Part shown: positions 28,491 through 37,678 of the stretch, one piece after another
Numbering within the stretch: position 1 is the first letter of the stretch
Layout of the letters: the number at the start of each line of letters is the position of its first letter
NCBI RefSeq assembly: GCF_029167375.1
Contig: NZ_JARFTP010000001.1
Location: 62,001-126,000 of the forward strand
Direction: 5' to 3'
Length of the DNA stretch: 64,000 nucleotides
Source of the DNA: Tsukamurella sp. 8F
Lineage (GTDB): Bacteria > Actinomycetota > Actinomycetes > Mycobacteriales > Mycobacteriaceae
Position numbers and translations under genes: made by a program
Notes under the pieces: generated by a model
The model's input: only the letters and a program-made list of their open reading frames with translations
Told to the model about the DNA's origin: nothing
Databases searched by the model: none

Positions 28491-28943
28491 ATGAGCGACA
28501 ACTCCAGGGTGGCCTTCGTGCAGGCCACATGGCACCGCAATATCGTCGACCAGGCGCGCGCCGGCTTCACATCGGAGATGGGCCGTCTCGGGTACGGCTC
28601 CGACGCGCTCGACTTCTACGAGGTACCCGGAGCGTTCGAGATCCCGCTCACCGCGAAGCTACTCGCGAAATCGGGGAGGTATTCGGCGATCGTCGCGGCC
28701 GCGCTGGTCGTGGACGGCGGCATCTACCGGCACGAGTTCGTTGAGGCCGCCGTCGTCGACGGTCTCATGCGCGTGCAGCTCGACACAGATGTCCCGGTGT
28801 TCTCCGTGGTACTCACCCCGCACCACTTCCACGAACACAGCGAGCACGTCGAGTACTTCACGCGCCATTTCGTCCTCAAGGGCGAGGAGGGCGCGCGAGC
28901 GGTCGATGCGACGCTGAAGGTGCACGCCTCGCTCCCGCGCTGA
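28491..28943 (+). CDS. ribH: 6,7-dimethyl-8-ribityllumazine synthase, type II (RibH2-like)
   Basis: 150 residues. VAFVQATWHRNIVDQARAGF, EVPGAFEIPL, DGGIYRHEFV and the His-rich VVLTPHHFHEHSEH match the decameric type-II lumazine synthases known from Brucella and rhizobia, unlike the housekeeping RibH found in rib operons. It condenses the ribityl-pyrimidine with dihydroxybutanone phosphate to make the riboflavin precursor. It lies 9 nt after the CoA ligase as the last gene of an operon encoding three FAD-dependent dehydrogenases, suggesting dedicated flavin supply. No other riboflavin gene is nearby. Confidence 0.8.
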   Translation: MSDNSRVAFVQATWHRNIVDQARAGFTSEMGRLGYGSDALDFYEVPGAFEIPLTAKLLAKSGRYSAIVAAALVVDGGIYRHEFVEAAVVDGLMRVQLDTDVPVFSVVLTPHHFHEHSEHVEYFTRHFVLKGEEGARAVDATLKVHASLPR

Positions 28944-29010
28944 GCTCCCCGCGGTGACGTGGTGCTCGCGCACCCGAGACGAGGTCGGCTCGACCGGGAG
29001 AGGGCGCCGG

Positions 29011-29646
29011 CTAGAGTCCCGCTCGCGCCGCCAGGACGGCGGCCTGCACGCGGGACTCTGCGCCGAGCTTCGTCAGCACACGTGATACGTGCGTCTTGAC
29101 CGTGGCCTCGCCGATCGTCAACCGCCGCGCGATCTGCTGGTTCGACAGCCCGGCGCCGAGGCCGGCGAGGACGTCGAGCTCGCGGTCGGTGAGGACGCTC
29201 AGATCCGGTCCGGGGTCGACCGGATGCGTGCGCAACGCGGCGACGACGATGCGGGTCACCGCGGGGTCGAGCACCGCGTCGCCGGCAGCGACGGAGAGGG
29301 TCGCGCGCACGAGTTCGGCGCCTGCGGCGGACTTGAGCAGGAAGCCCGACGCACCCGCCGACAGCGCGCCGAGGACGTACTCATCGATGTCGAAAGTGGT
29401 GAGTACCAGGACCTTCGAATCCGTCTCGCCGACGACGGTGGCCGTCGCCGCGATACCGTCGACGGAGGGCATCCGGACATCCATGAGCACCACGTCGGGC
29501 CGCAGTTCCCGCGCGAGCCGGACGGCGCGGGCACCGTCGCCGGCCTCGCCGACCACGGAGATCTGCCCCGAGGCCTCGAGCACCATCCGTAGCCCCTCAC
29601 GCACCGCCGCGTGGTCGTCGGCGAGCACCACCCGCACGTGGCTCAC
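29011..29646 (-). CDS. LuxR/NarL-type response regulator
   Basis: 211 residues from GTG 29646. Receiver domain: acidic pair VLADDHAAVREG, phospho-acceptor Asp in VVLMDVRMPSVDG, Thr in VLTTF and Lys in FLLKS. Output domain: a LuxR helix-turn-helix, LTDRELDVLAGLGAGLSN and EATVKTHVSRVLTKLG. The start overlaps the kinase stop by 4 nt, so the pair is co-translated. Targets unknown; the direct repeats in the promoter region at 30791-30831 are one candidate site. Confidence 0.9.
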   Translation of the reverse strand: MSHVRVVLADDHAAVREGLRMVLEASGQISVVGEAGDGARAVRLARELRPDVVLMDVRMPSVDGIAATATVVGETDSKVLVLTTFDIDEYVLGALSAGASGFLLKSAAGAELVRATLSVAAGDAVLDPAVTRIVVAALRTHPVDPGPDLSVLTDRELDVLAGLGAGLSNQQIARRLTIGEATVKTHVSRVLTKLGAESRVQAAVLAARAGL

Positions 29647-30746
29647 GGGCGCCGGACCGGGATCTCGGCCGTCACCAGCCAGTCGGCTCCCTCGGGTCCG
29701 ACGGTGGCGTGGCCGCCCACCGCCTGAGCGCGGATGACCATGTTGCGCATGCCGTTTCCTTCCTGCCATCTAGTGCCGTCGCAGGGCAGCGGGTTGCGGA
29801 CGGTGACCGCAAGGTCCCGGCCTAGATCCAGGCTCACCCGCACCGGTAGCCCGGGCGCGTGCCTGGTCGCGTTGGCAAGCGCCTCACCGGCGATGCGTGT
29901 AGCGACCGCCTCGGCATCTCTGGGCAGACCGTCCGGGACCGGGTCGACGGTGACCTCGGAGCCCACCGTCTGGGCTGCTGTGACCAACGGCGCCAAGGAG
30001 TCCCAGCGCGCGGTCGCGGTCTCGTCGCCATCGGCGGAGAGCAGGTCGATCATGTTGCGCATCTCGTCGAGGGCCCGCAGGCTGTTGGCACGGATCGAGG
30101 CGACGGTGGGCTGCGGATCGTCCGCCGAACGAGCTGCCTCCGAGAGGACCGCTATCGCCGCGACGTGGCCGGCCACGGTGTCGTGAAGTTCCCGGGCGAC
30201 CCGGCGTCGCTCCTCGGCGAGTGCTGCGGTGCGTGCGCCTTCTGCGGCGGCGATCTCGGCCCGCGCTGCTCGGCGTGATGCCAGGACCGCCTGCGCGTAG
30301 CCGAGCGGCGCCATGAGTAGTGCCAGGCCGACCAGGCCGACCAGGATGCCCACGTGCGGCGAGAACGCCAGCGCGGCGGCCGCCGACAGGCCTGCTGTGG
30401 TGACGGTGCTGACTACGGTCACCGTAGTGCGCAGGTGGTCCCCCCCGTGCACGACGGCGATGTAGATGATGTCGGACATCGCGATCCACAGCGGCAGCGA
30501 TGGTCCGAGGAGCGCGTCCCAAGCCAGCAGAGCGGCCATAGCGGCGAAGGCGGCACCCGGTCGACGGGGTGCCGAGAGTTGCAGTGCCAGTGCGCCGCAG
30601 AGTAGCGCGAACTTGACTGGGCCCGGGTACAGGTCGCGATCGACGGCGATCGGGAACGCACCGGCGGCCCAGAGCAGCAGACCGACGGCGAAGGTCCCGA
30701 ACGCCATCAGGACCGATATCCTCGCGTCGTCTCGGGATCCGGTCAT
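29643..30746 (-). CDS. Sensor histidine kinase, DesK/NarX type
   Basis: 367 residues. Residues about 10-165 hold five or six membrane helices with no extracytoplasmic domain. A HisKA_3 dimerisation helix follows, with phospho-acceptor His in RELHDTVAGHVAAIAVLSEA, then a short HATPase (EALANATRHAPGLP, later GNGMRNMVIRAQAVGG). The signal is probably membrane-linked, as for DesK. ATG 30746 is used; the frame runs on to 31076 but overlaps the divergent gene. It phosphorylates the regulator encoded immediately downstream. Confidence 0.86.
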   Translation of the reverse strand: MTGSRDDARISVLMAFGTFAVGLLLWAAGAFPIAVDRDLYPGPVKFALLCGALALQLSAPRRPGAAFAAMAALLAWDALLGPSLPLWIAMSDIIYIAVVHGGDHLRTTVTVVSTVTTAGLSAAAALAFSPHVGILVGLVGLALLMAPLGYAQAVLASRRAARAEIAAAEGARTAALAEERRRVARELHDTVAGHVAAIAVLSEAARSADDPQPTVASIRANSLRALDEMRNMIDLLSADGDETATARWDSLAPLVTAAQTVGSEVTVDPVPDGLPRDAEAVATRIAGEALANATRHAPGLPVRVSLDLGRDLAVTVRNPLPCDGTRWQEGNGMRNMVIRAQAVGGHATVGPEGADWLVTAEIPVRRP

Positions 30747-30790
30747 CGCCACCACTACAGCACACGGAGCAGTCGAGCGGGTCCGCCGAA

Positions 30791-30831
30791 CGGGGGATGC
30801 GCTTCCGCGGTTCGGGGGACGCGGATTCCGC
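30791..30831. promoter_or_regulatory. Imperfect direct repeat in divergent promoter region
   Basis: Two copies of a CGGGGGA(T/C)GCG...TTCCGC element begin at 30791 and 30813 (22-nt period, one indel) between the kinase gene and the divergent membrane-protein gene. Two helical turns apart on the same face, they could bind a NarL-type dimer. This is inference; G+C-rich repeats arise easily in such DNA. Confidence 0.25.
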
Positions 30832-30853
30832 CGGCCGGCGCGAGGGTGGGGGA

Positions 30854-31396
30854 GTGAACGCACCCATCGACCCCGTCCTCGGCACCATCGCGGCCTGTGA
30901 GGGCGGCTTCTGGGCACTGCTGGCGCTCGGACTCTGCCTGCGGTACCTGCTGCGTCGTCGCCGCATGTCTGTACTCGTGCTCGGTGCGGTGCCCCTGCTG
31001 GACGTGGCGCTACTCGTCGCCGTAGGTGTCGACCTGGCCCGGGGCGGCGAGGTGGGCTTCGCGCACCGCCTCGCACCGATCTACCTGGGCTGCACTGTGA
31101 TGTTCGCCGGGCCGATCATCCGGTGGGCGGACGCGCGGTTCGCGTACCGCTTCGGCGGGGGTCCGATTCCGGCGAAGGTGCCGCCCCGGGGGCCGGAGCG
31201 CAGGCGCAAGGAGTGGGTGGACTTCGCGCGGTGGCTCGGAGCGGCCGCGATCGCGACGGCACTCACGCTCGCGCTCGGCTACACGGTCGCGGATGCGCCG
31301 CAGCGATCGGGGCTGTTCGGCGTGTTCGGATCCCTGGGGGTCGTGACCGCGATCTGGTTGCTCACGGGTCCGGTGTGGTACTCGGGTCGGTCGTGA
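30854..31396 (+). CDS. Integral membrane protein of unknown function
   Basis: 180 residues from GTG 30854 (GGGGGA just upstream). Hydrophobic segments lie at about 16-30, 36-58, 70-90, 125-145 and 155-175, with a basic cytosolic loop (PPRGPERRRKEW) between the third and fourth. No motif is recognised. It is divergent from the histidine kinase, so it may be a target or accessory of that two-component system. Its last 35 nt overlap the opposing TetR gene. Confidence 0.6.
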   Translation: MNAPIDPVLGTIAACEGGFWALLALGLCLRYLLRRRRMSVLVLGAVPLLDVALLVAVGVDLARGGEVGFAHRLAPIYLGCTVMFAGPIIRWADARFAYRFGGGPIPAKVPPRGPERRRKEWVDFARWLGAAAIATALTLALGYTVADAPQRSGLFGVFGSLGVVTAIWLLTGPVWYSGRS

Positions 31397-31961
31397 GCCG
31401 GATCAGGTAGGCGTCCAGGGCGGCGCGGATCCGGCTGGGGGGCAATGGTTGCGCGGAGACGCCTGCGAGCGACAGCCCATCCACGAGTGCGACGGTGCCG
31501 CGCACCGTCGCAGCGTCGGACGGGAGCCCGGCACGCTCGAGCGCGATCCGCACGATGGTCGCAGTCTGCTCGGCCATCTCGGTGGCGCACCGGGCCAACG
31601 TGGGCCGCGCTGCCGCTGCTGCCGAGAAGGCGAGCCAGACCCTGACCTCCGCGGTCCGCTCGGCGTCCAGCGGTAGCAGCTCGGACAGTAGGTCCGCTAG
31701 GCGGTTCACGGTCGGGTCGGCGACGAATGCTTCCCGCTCGGCGAGCAGGCGGGACCCGACGCGCCCTGCCATCGCCTCTGCGGCGGCCTGCAGGATCGCC
31801 TCGTGCGAGTCGAAGTAGTGCCGCACCGAGCCGATGGCGAGCCCAGCGTCGGCGGCGACGTTCTTCAGCGTGGCGGCTTCGATACCGCCCACGGAAACGA
31901 CACGGAACACTGCGTCGACGATATGGGCGCGCCGGGCCTCGGGATCGACGATCTTGGGCAT
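31362..31961 (-). CDS. TetR-family regulator (BetI-like C-domain)
   Basis: 199 residues. DNA-binding domain VVSVGGIEAATLKNVAADAG, AIGSVRHYFDSHEAI. The middle FSAAAAARPTLARC and the C-terminal ALVDGLSLAGVS match the C-terminal domain group of BetI-like regulators. It lies 18 nt downstream of a two-gene set of small membrane proteins on the same strand, with which it may be co-transcribed. Target and ligand unknown. Confidence 0.8.
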   Translation of the reverse strand: MPKIVDPEARRAHIVDAVFRVVSVGGIEAATLKNVAADAGLAIGSVRHYFDSHEAILQAAAEAMAGRVGSRLLAEREAFVADPTVNRLADLLSELLPLDAERTAEVRVWLAFSAAAAARPTLARCATEMAEQTATIVRIALERAGLPSDAATVRGTVALVDGLSLAGVSAQPLPPSRIRAALDAYLIRLTTDPSTTPDP

Positions 31962-31979
31962 GGGCTCAGCCTAAGGCCG

Positions 31980-32117
31980 CTACGAGCGGCGCCATAGGAT
32001 CACCATCGCGACCAGAGCGATCACGATGATCGCCGCCACGATCCCGGCTTTGAGGAGGCGGTCGATCAGTATGTGCCGCAGCACTTCTGAACCGTCGGCG
32101 AGTACGAGTGCGGTCAC
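31980..32117 (-). CDS. Small single-pass membrane protein (45 aa)
   Basis: Short ORF from GTG 32117 to TAG at 31980-31982. It begins VTALVLADGSEVLRHILIDR and continues with one strongly hydrophobic helix (about residues 24-41) ending LWRRS, giving a cytosolic C-terminus by the positive-inside rule. The start overlaps the stop of the upstream 90-aa gene by 4 nt (GTGA), strong evidence for translation by coupling. Function unknown; perhaps a subunit with its neighbour. Confidence 0.6.
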   Translation of the reverse strand: MTALVLADGSEVLRHILIDRLLKAGIVAAIIVIALVAMVILWRRS

Positions 32118-32386
32118 CGTCGGTCCTCCAGGCGGCGGGCGGCTTCGTCGAGCGCAGCGCGGGTCAGGCCGCCACGACGGCGGCTGTAGCCCCGCATCGC
32201 ACGCGCCGCGGGGGCGCCGTACCGGCGCCGGGCCGCGTCCAGACGGCCGCGTCGTTTGAGCCGGAGGGCGAGCGCGAAGACCACGACGGCCGCCATGCCG
32301 ACGAGCGCGACGACGATGCCGAAGCGGATGAGCAGCACGTTCAGGACGGTCTCGAGGGAATGGTCGTCAGCAGATAGCAGGAACAT
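32114..32386 (-). CDS. Small membrane protein (90 aa)
   Basis: 90 residues from ATG 32386. One clear transmembrane helix (about 18-40, VLLIRFGIVVALVGMAAVVV) is followed by a very basic cytosolic tail rich in Arg, with GYSRRRGGLTRAALDEAARR. It overlaps by 4 nt with the 45-aa membrane ORF and precedes the TetR gene, so the three may form one unit. Divergent from the KhtT-like gene across an AT-rich promoter segment. No family recognised. Confidence 0.6.
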   Translation of the reverse strand: MFLLSADDHSLETVLNVLLIRFGIVVALVGMAAVVVFALALRLKRRGRLDAARRRYGAPAARAMRGYSRRRGGLTRAALDEAARRLEDRR

Positions 32387-32387
32387 G

Positions 32388-32416
32388 CCAAATAAAATAG
32401 CATGTAAGTGCTATAA
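32388..32416. promoter_or_regulatory. AT-rich divergent promoter region with inverted repeat
   Basis: A conspicuously AT-rich stretch lies between the small membrane gene and the antiporter operon. It contains 6-bp arms ATAGCA (32397-32402) and TGCTAT (32409-32414), and TATAAC-like hexamers suitable as -10 elements in both directions. Probably the shared promoter/operator of the two divergent units; precise transcription starts cannot be read. Confidence 0.4.
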
Positions 32417-32487
32417 CGTCGAGGGGGATGCGCCACGAGGCGCGACTCGGGCCCACGGAGAGTGGACGTGAGGTTAAGCTCGGCGGT

Positions 32488-32970
32488 GTGAACGTCGACG
32501 TGACACCACTTCCGGGCATCGGCGTCCGGAAGGACTTCGAACTCTCCTCCGGGCGGCGCGTTGGGGTCGTGACCCACCGCGACGGCACCGTCGATCTCAT
32601 CCTGTCCGAGCAGGACGATCCCGACGCATGCCGCGCGCAGGTGCCACTCTCCAATGAGGAGGCCGCAGTGCTCGGCAACCTGCTCGGCGCGCCGCAGCTG
32701 GTCACTCAGCTGCAGGAGGAGCATCGTGGCCTCACGGGGATCAACACGAAGCAGCTGCCGATCCTCGAGGGTTCGCCGTTCGACGGCCGCACGCTCGGCG
32801 ACACGCAGATGCGCACCCGCACAAAGGTGTCGATCGTCGCGGTGATGCGCGCGGGTCAGGTCCAGCCGTCGCCGGGGCCCGAGTTCACGTTCACCGCGGG
32901 GGATGTGCTCGTGATCGTCGGTACGGCTGAGGGGCTCGCCGCCGCCGCCAAGATTCTGCATCACGGGTGA
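32488..32970 (+). CDS. KhtT-like regulatory subunit of K+/H+ antiporter
   Basis: 160 residues from GTG 32488. The N-terminal region (LPGIGVRKDFELSSGRR) is the pattern of KhtT-type proteins. The C-terminal half is a TrkA-C (RCK_C) domain (SPFDGRTLGDTQMRTRTKVS, FTAGDVLVIVGTAEGL), which senses nucleotides or ions. It overlaps the antiporter gene by 4 nt (GTGA). By analogy with Bacillus KhtTU, it gates potassium efflux through the downstream subunit. An upstream in-frame ATG at 32428 is possible but adds unconserved residues. Confidence 0.8.
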   Translation: MNVDVTPLPGIGVRKDFELSSGRRVGVVTHRDGTVDLILSEQDDPDACRAQVPLSNEEAAVLGNLLGAPQLVTQLQEEHRGLTGINTKQLPILEGSPFDGRTLGDTQMRTRTKVSIVAVMRAGQVQPSPGPEFTFTAGDVLVIVGTAEGLAAAAKILHHG

Positions 32971-34154
32971 CACTCCACGCTGACGAGAACGCGATCGCCC
33001 TCCTCGAATTGGGGGCGATCTTCTTCGCACTGGGCTTCCTCGGGCGCGTCGCGGGACGGATCGGCATGTCGCCGATCCCGCTGTACCTGATCGGGGGCGT
33101 GGCCTTCGGCCACGGCGGCGTGGTGCCACTCGGTCAGACCTTCGAGTTCAGCCACATCGCCAGCGAGATCGGCGTGGTACTGCTGTTGCTCCTACTGGGT
33201 CTCGAGTACACCGCCAGCGAGCTCGTGACGGGCCTTCGCCGATCGTGGATGGCGGGCGTCGTCGACATCGTGCTCAATGCGACGCCGGGCGCGGCGGTGG
33301 CGCTGCTGCTCGGTTGGGGGCCTACGGGGGCGCTGGCACTCGCCGGCGTGACGTACATCAGCTCGTCGGGCATCGCGGCCAAAGTGCTGTCCGATCTGGG
33401 GCGTCTCGGTAATCGCGAGACGCCTGTGGTGCTGTCGGTGCTGGTGTTCGAGGACCTGGCGATGGCGATCTACCTGCCGATCCTCACCGCGATCCTGGCG
33501 GGGGTCGGGCTCTGGGGCGGTGTGCAGGCGCTGGTGGTCGCGGTAGTCGTGATAACCGTGGTGCTCATCGCCGCCCTGCGATACGGCCACTGGGTATCGA
33601 CTGTGTTGTACAGCCCGGACCGTGAGGTCTTCCTACTCAAGGTGCTGGGTGCGGCCCTACTGGTCGCGGGCGTTGCATCCGCGCTGCAGGTGTCGGCAGC
33701 GGTCGGCGCGTTCATGCTGGGCATCGCGATATCCGGCAGCGCGGCGCACAGCGCGGCCAAGCTGCTCGAGCCCCTGCGGGACCTCTTCGCGGCCATGTTC
33801 TTCGTCGTCTTCGGGCTGAACACCGATCCGAAGTCGATCCCGCCCGTGCTCGGGTGGGCGATCGCGCTCGCCGCCGTGACGACACTGACGAAGGTGCTGA
33901 CCGGCTGGTGGGCCGCACGTCAGGCGGGCGTCCGCAGGATGGGGCGTGCGCGGGCCGGCGCCGCGCTCGTCGCACGCGGTGAGTTCTCCATCGTCATCGC
34001 GGGCCTTGCGGTCGCCGCAGGCGCGGTCGAGGGGCAGCTCGCGGCCCTCGCCACCACCTATGTCCTCATCATGGCCGTCGTCGGCCCGATCGCCGCCCGC
34101 GTCGTCGAGCCCAGCGTCCGTGTCGTCCAGAAGATGGTGCCGGCGCTGCGCTGA
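32967..34154 (+). CDS. Cation:proton antiporter, CPA2/KefB type (KhtU-like)
   Basis: 395 residues, about twelve hydrophobic segments, from GTG 32967. CPA2 hallmarks: LLLLLLGLEYTASEL in the third helix, the unwound-helix pattern TYISSSGIAAKVL, FEDLAMA with the ion-binding acidic residues, and FFVVFGLNTDP near the end. It lacks a cytosolic TrkA-N domain, which agrees with control by the separate TrkA-C protein encoded upstream. Probable K+/H+ exchange for pH or potassium homeostasis. Confidence 0.85.
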   Translation: MTLHADENAIALLELGAIFFALGFLGRVAGRIGMSPIPLYLIGGVAFGHGGVVPLGQTFEFSHIASEIGVVLLLLLLGLEYTASELVTGLRRSWMAGVVDIVLNATPGAAVALLLGWGPTGALALAGVTYISSSGIAAKVLSDLGRLGNRETPVVLSVLVFEDLAMAIYLPILTAILAGVGLWGGVQALVVAVVVITVVLIAALRYGHWVSTVLYSPDREVFLLKVLGAALLVAGVASALQVSAAVGAFMLGIAISGSAAHSAAKLLEPLRDLFAAMFFVVFGLNTDPKSIPPVLGWAIALAAVTTLTKVLTGWWAARQAGVRRMGRARAGAALVARGEFSIVIAGLAVAAGAVEGQLAALATTYVLIMAVVGPIAARVVEPSVRVVQKMVPALR

Positions 34155-34165
34155 GACCGACGTGC

Positions 34166-34966
34166 TCAGAAGTGTGTTCCGCCGTCGACGCGGACCTCCG
34201 TTCCGGTGATGAAGACGCCGTCGTCGCTGGCCAGCATCGCGACGACGCTCGCTACCGTCTCGGCGCCGGCGAAGCCCTTTCCGATCGCCGGGAGCAGCTT
34301 TCCCAGCAGTCTGACGTCGATGTCCTGGGGGAAGCCGGGGCCGACACTCTGGCCGCTGCGGCCCGACCCGTCGGTCATGCCCGACGAGATCGAACCGGGC
34401 TGCACCGCCGTGAACCGGACGCCCTGCTTGGCGTACTCGGCGGCGAGAGCGTGCGTCATCGACTGGATGCCGCCCTTGCTCGCTGCGTACGCCGCCATGT
34501 ACGGGTGACCGAACGCCGCAGAGGTCGAGCTGAAGTTGACGACGGCGGCGTGTTGCGACGCGATCAGCGCAGGTAGGGCCTGACGGATCACCAGGAACGT
34601 GCCGGTCAGGTTGACGCGAAGGACGCGCTCGAACTGCTCGACCGTCGTGTCGAGGGTGTGCGACGAGCGCAGGATCCCGGCCGCGTTGACGACTACATCG
34701 AGGCCGCCCAGCGTCTCGATGGCCGATGCGACTGCCGCGACGACGGACTCCTCATCGGCGACGTCGACCGTCGCGGTGGTCAGACGCGCCGCATCGGCGC
34801 CCGCCTTCTCGACGGTGTCCGCGAGACCCGCCTCGCTGATATCCCCCGCCACCACCGTGCCGCCCTCGGCCAGCATGCGCATCACCGTGGCCTGCCCGAT
34901 CCCGGACCCGCCGCCGGTCACCAGGCAGCGCCGCCCGGCGTATCGGCCCGCGACGATCTGATTCAT
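34166..34966 (-). CDS. Short-chain dehydrogenase/reductase
   Basis: 266 residues; ATG 34966 has a GAGAGGAA ribosome site, so the longer frame to 35086 is not used. Motifs: TGGGSGIG, NAAGILRSS, Ser in FSSTSAA, AYAASK and ITGTEVRVDGG. Classical NAD(P)-dependent oxidoreductase; an Asp at the end of strand 2 (AGDISEAG) favours NAD. Convergent with the antiporter gene (11 nt) and preceded by a 12-bp inverted repeat at 35031. Substrate unknown. Confidence 0.85.
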   Translation of the reverse strand: MNQIVAGRYAGRRCLVTGGGSGIGQATVMRMLAEGGTVVAGDISEAGLADTVEKAGADAARLTTATVDVADEESVVAAVASAIETLGGLDVVVNAAGILRSSHTLDTTVEQFERVLRVNLTGTFLVIRQALPALIASQHAAVVNFSSTSAAFGHPYMAAYAASKGGIQSMTHALAAEYAKQGVRFTAVQPGSISSGMTDGSGRSGQSVGPGFPQDIDVRLLGKLLPAIGKGFAGAETVASVVAMLASDDGVFITGTEVRVDGGTHF

Positions 34967-35030
34967 GTCGGTTCCTCTCTTGGGGCTGACTAGACCCTGC
35001 CGGAATGGACACGTGATCGTCCACGGTTCG

Positions 35031-35072
35031 CCGATCTGAGCTGCGGCCGTCGGCGTCACCAGCTCAGATCGG
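35031..35072. promoter_or_regulatory. 12-bp inverted repeat upstream of SDR gene
   Basis: Perfect arms CCGATCTGAGCT (35031-35042) and AGCTCAGATCGG (35061-35072) with an 18-nt spacer, 65 nt before the SDR start and just beyond the sigA terminator. It could be an operator for the SDR promoter or a secondary hairpin. No adjacent regulator gene points to a binding protein. Confidence 0.4.
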
Positions 35073-35097
35073 ACCTCGTCGAGCAAGCGGGCGAAGT

Positions 35098-35137
35098 CGA
35101 CGGGCCCGACGGTGAGCAGTCACCGGCGGGCCCGTCG
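35098..35137 (-). terminator. Probable sigA transcription terminator
   Basis: Strong hairpin beginning 18 nt past the sigA stop: outer arms CGACGGGCCCG (35098-35108) and CGGGCCCGTCG (35127-35137), one A-G mismatch, inner arms CGGTGA and TCACCG, and a 4-nt loop. There is no U-tract, as is common in actinobacteria. Confidence 0.75.
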
Positions 35138-35154
35138 TCTCGTGGCGTAGGAGG

Positions 35155-36624
<1,470 letters not shown>

Positions 36625-36653
36625 TTACGCCCTTTCCTACCGATGTGTTCTGC

Positions 36654-36669
36654 GCGGACCTCGGTCCGC
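36654..36669 (-). promoter_or_regulatory. Short hairpin in the sigA leader
   Basis: GCGGAC/GTCCGC arms with a 4-nt loop, about 30 nt before the sigA start codon. A possible -10 hexamer (TACAAT on the minus strand, 36758-36763) would give a leader of about 130 nt. No clear -35 is seen. The 36625-36809 gap contains nothing else. Confidence 0.3.
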
Positions 36670-36809
36670 CCAACGCAGCGACAGACGTGGCCGAGAGCGT
36701 GCGTGTGCGAAGTCGTGAGGTCCGGGGATGTTCCCGGCCGGGGACGCCGGGACCACCATTGTAACGATCCGGGCGTGACCTCGGTGCACCGCTCCGCGCG
36801 GCGCGCCTG

Positions 36810-37556
36810 TCAGCGAGCCGGTAGGGAGGCCATGGCGGCGCCGACGATGCCCGCCGTATTCAGCAGTTTCGCAGGAACGACGGGGGTGGTCACCTCCAGC
36901 AGCGGGATCCACTTGTCGGACTTTCGGCTGATGCCGCCGCCCACGATGATCAGGTCCGGCCACAGCAGCTTCTCGTACTCGCGGATCACCCGCGAGAGGT
37001 GCACGGCCCACTTCTCGTACGACCAGCCCTTGCGCTCCTTCACCGAGCTGGCGGCGCGGTGTTCGGCCTCCTTGCCGTCGACCTCGAGGTGGCCCAGCTC
37101 GGTGTTGGGCACGAGCGTTCCGCGATAGAGCAGAGCGGAGCCGATCCCGGTTCCGAGCGTCAGCAGCAGCGTGACGCCGTCCTTGTCATGGCCCGCGCCG
37201 TATCGGTCCTCTGCCAGACCGGCTGCGTCCGCGTCGTTGACGACGGTCACCTGCGCGCCCAGCGTCTCGCTGAACAACTCGTCCGCGTTCGTGCCGATCC
37301 ACCCCGCGTCGATGTTCGCGGCGCTGCGCACGGTACCCCCGGTCACGACCGCGGGAACCGTGATGCCGAGCGGACCTGTCCACCCGAAGTGAGCGACGAC
37401 CTCCCGAACCGCTTCCGCGCACGCCCCCGGAGTAGCGGGGTGCGGGGTCAACACCTTGAAACGGTCGCCGACCAGCTCGCCCGTCTCCATGTCCACGACA
37501 CCGCCCTTGATGCCGCTGCCACCGATGTCTACGCCGAAACCATGGTTGTCGCTCAT
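36810..37556 (-). CDS. ppgK: Polyphosphate glucokinase
   Basis: 248 residues, ROK-type sugar kinase. GVDIGGSGIKGGVVD (phosphate loop), VVNDADAAGLAE (sugar-binding Asp), LLTLGTGIGSAL, NTELGHLEVDGKEAEHRAA and IIVGGGIS are all present, matching the actinobacterial polyphosphate/ATP-dependent glucokinase (Rv2702). It phosphorylates glucose at C6 using polyphosphate or ATP. It lies downstream of the sigA gene's start side and is divergent from suhB, as in mycobacteria. Confidence 0.95.
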   Translation of the reverse strand: MSDNHGFGVDIGGSGIKGGVVDMETGELVGDRFKVLTPHPATPGACAEAVREVVAHFGWTGPLGITVPAVVTGGTVRSAANIDAGWIGTNADELFSETLGAQVTVVNDADAAGLAEDRYGAGHDKDGVTLLLTLGTGIGSALLYRGTLVPNTELGHLEVDGKEAEHRAASSVKERKGWSYEKWAVHLSRVIREYEKLLWPDLIIVGGGISRKSDKWIPLLEVTTPVVPAKLLNTAGIVGAAMASLPAR

Positions 37557-37678
37557 GACCTTCCCAGCTCCTCGGGTCGCTTTGCCGGCACAGAGTAGGG
37601 CCGGAGGGATCCACCGGCGCGCCGCGCGGCGTGTCGGTCGGTCGTCAAGTTACTCCGGATTGTGGTGCGATGTAGGTC

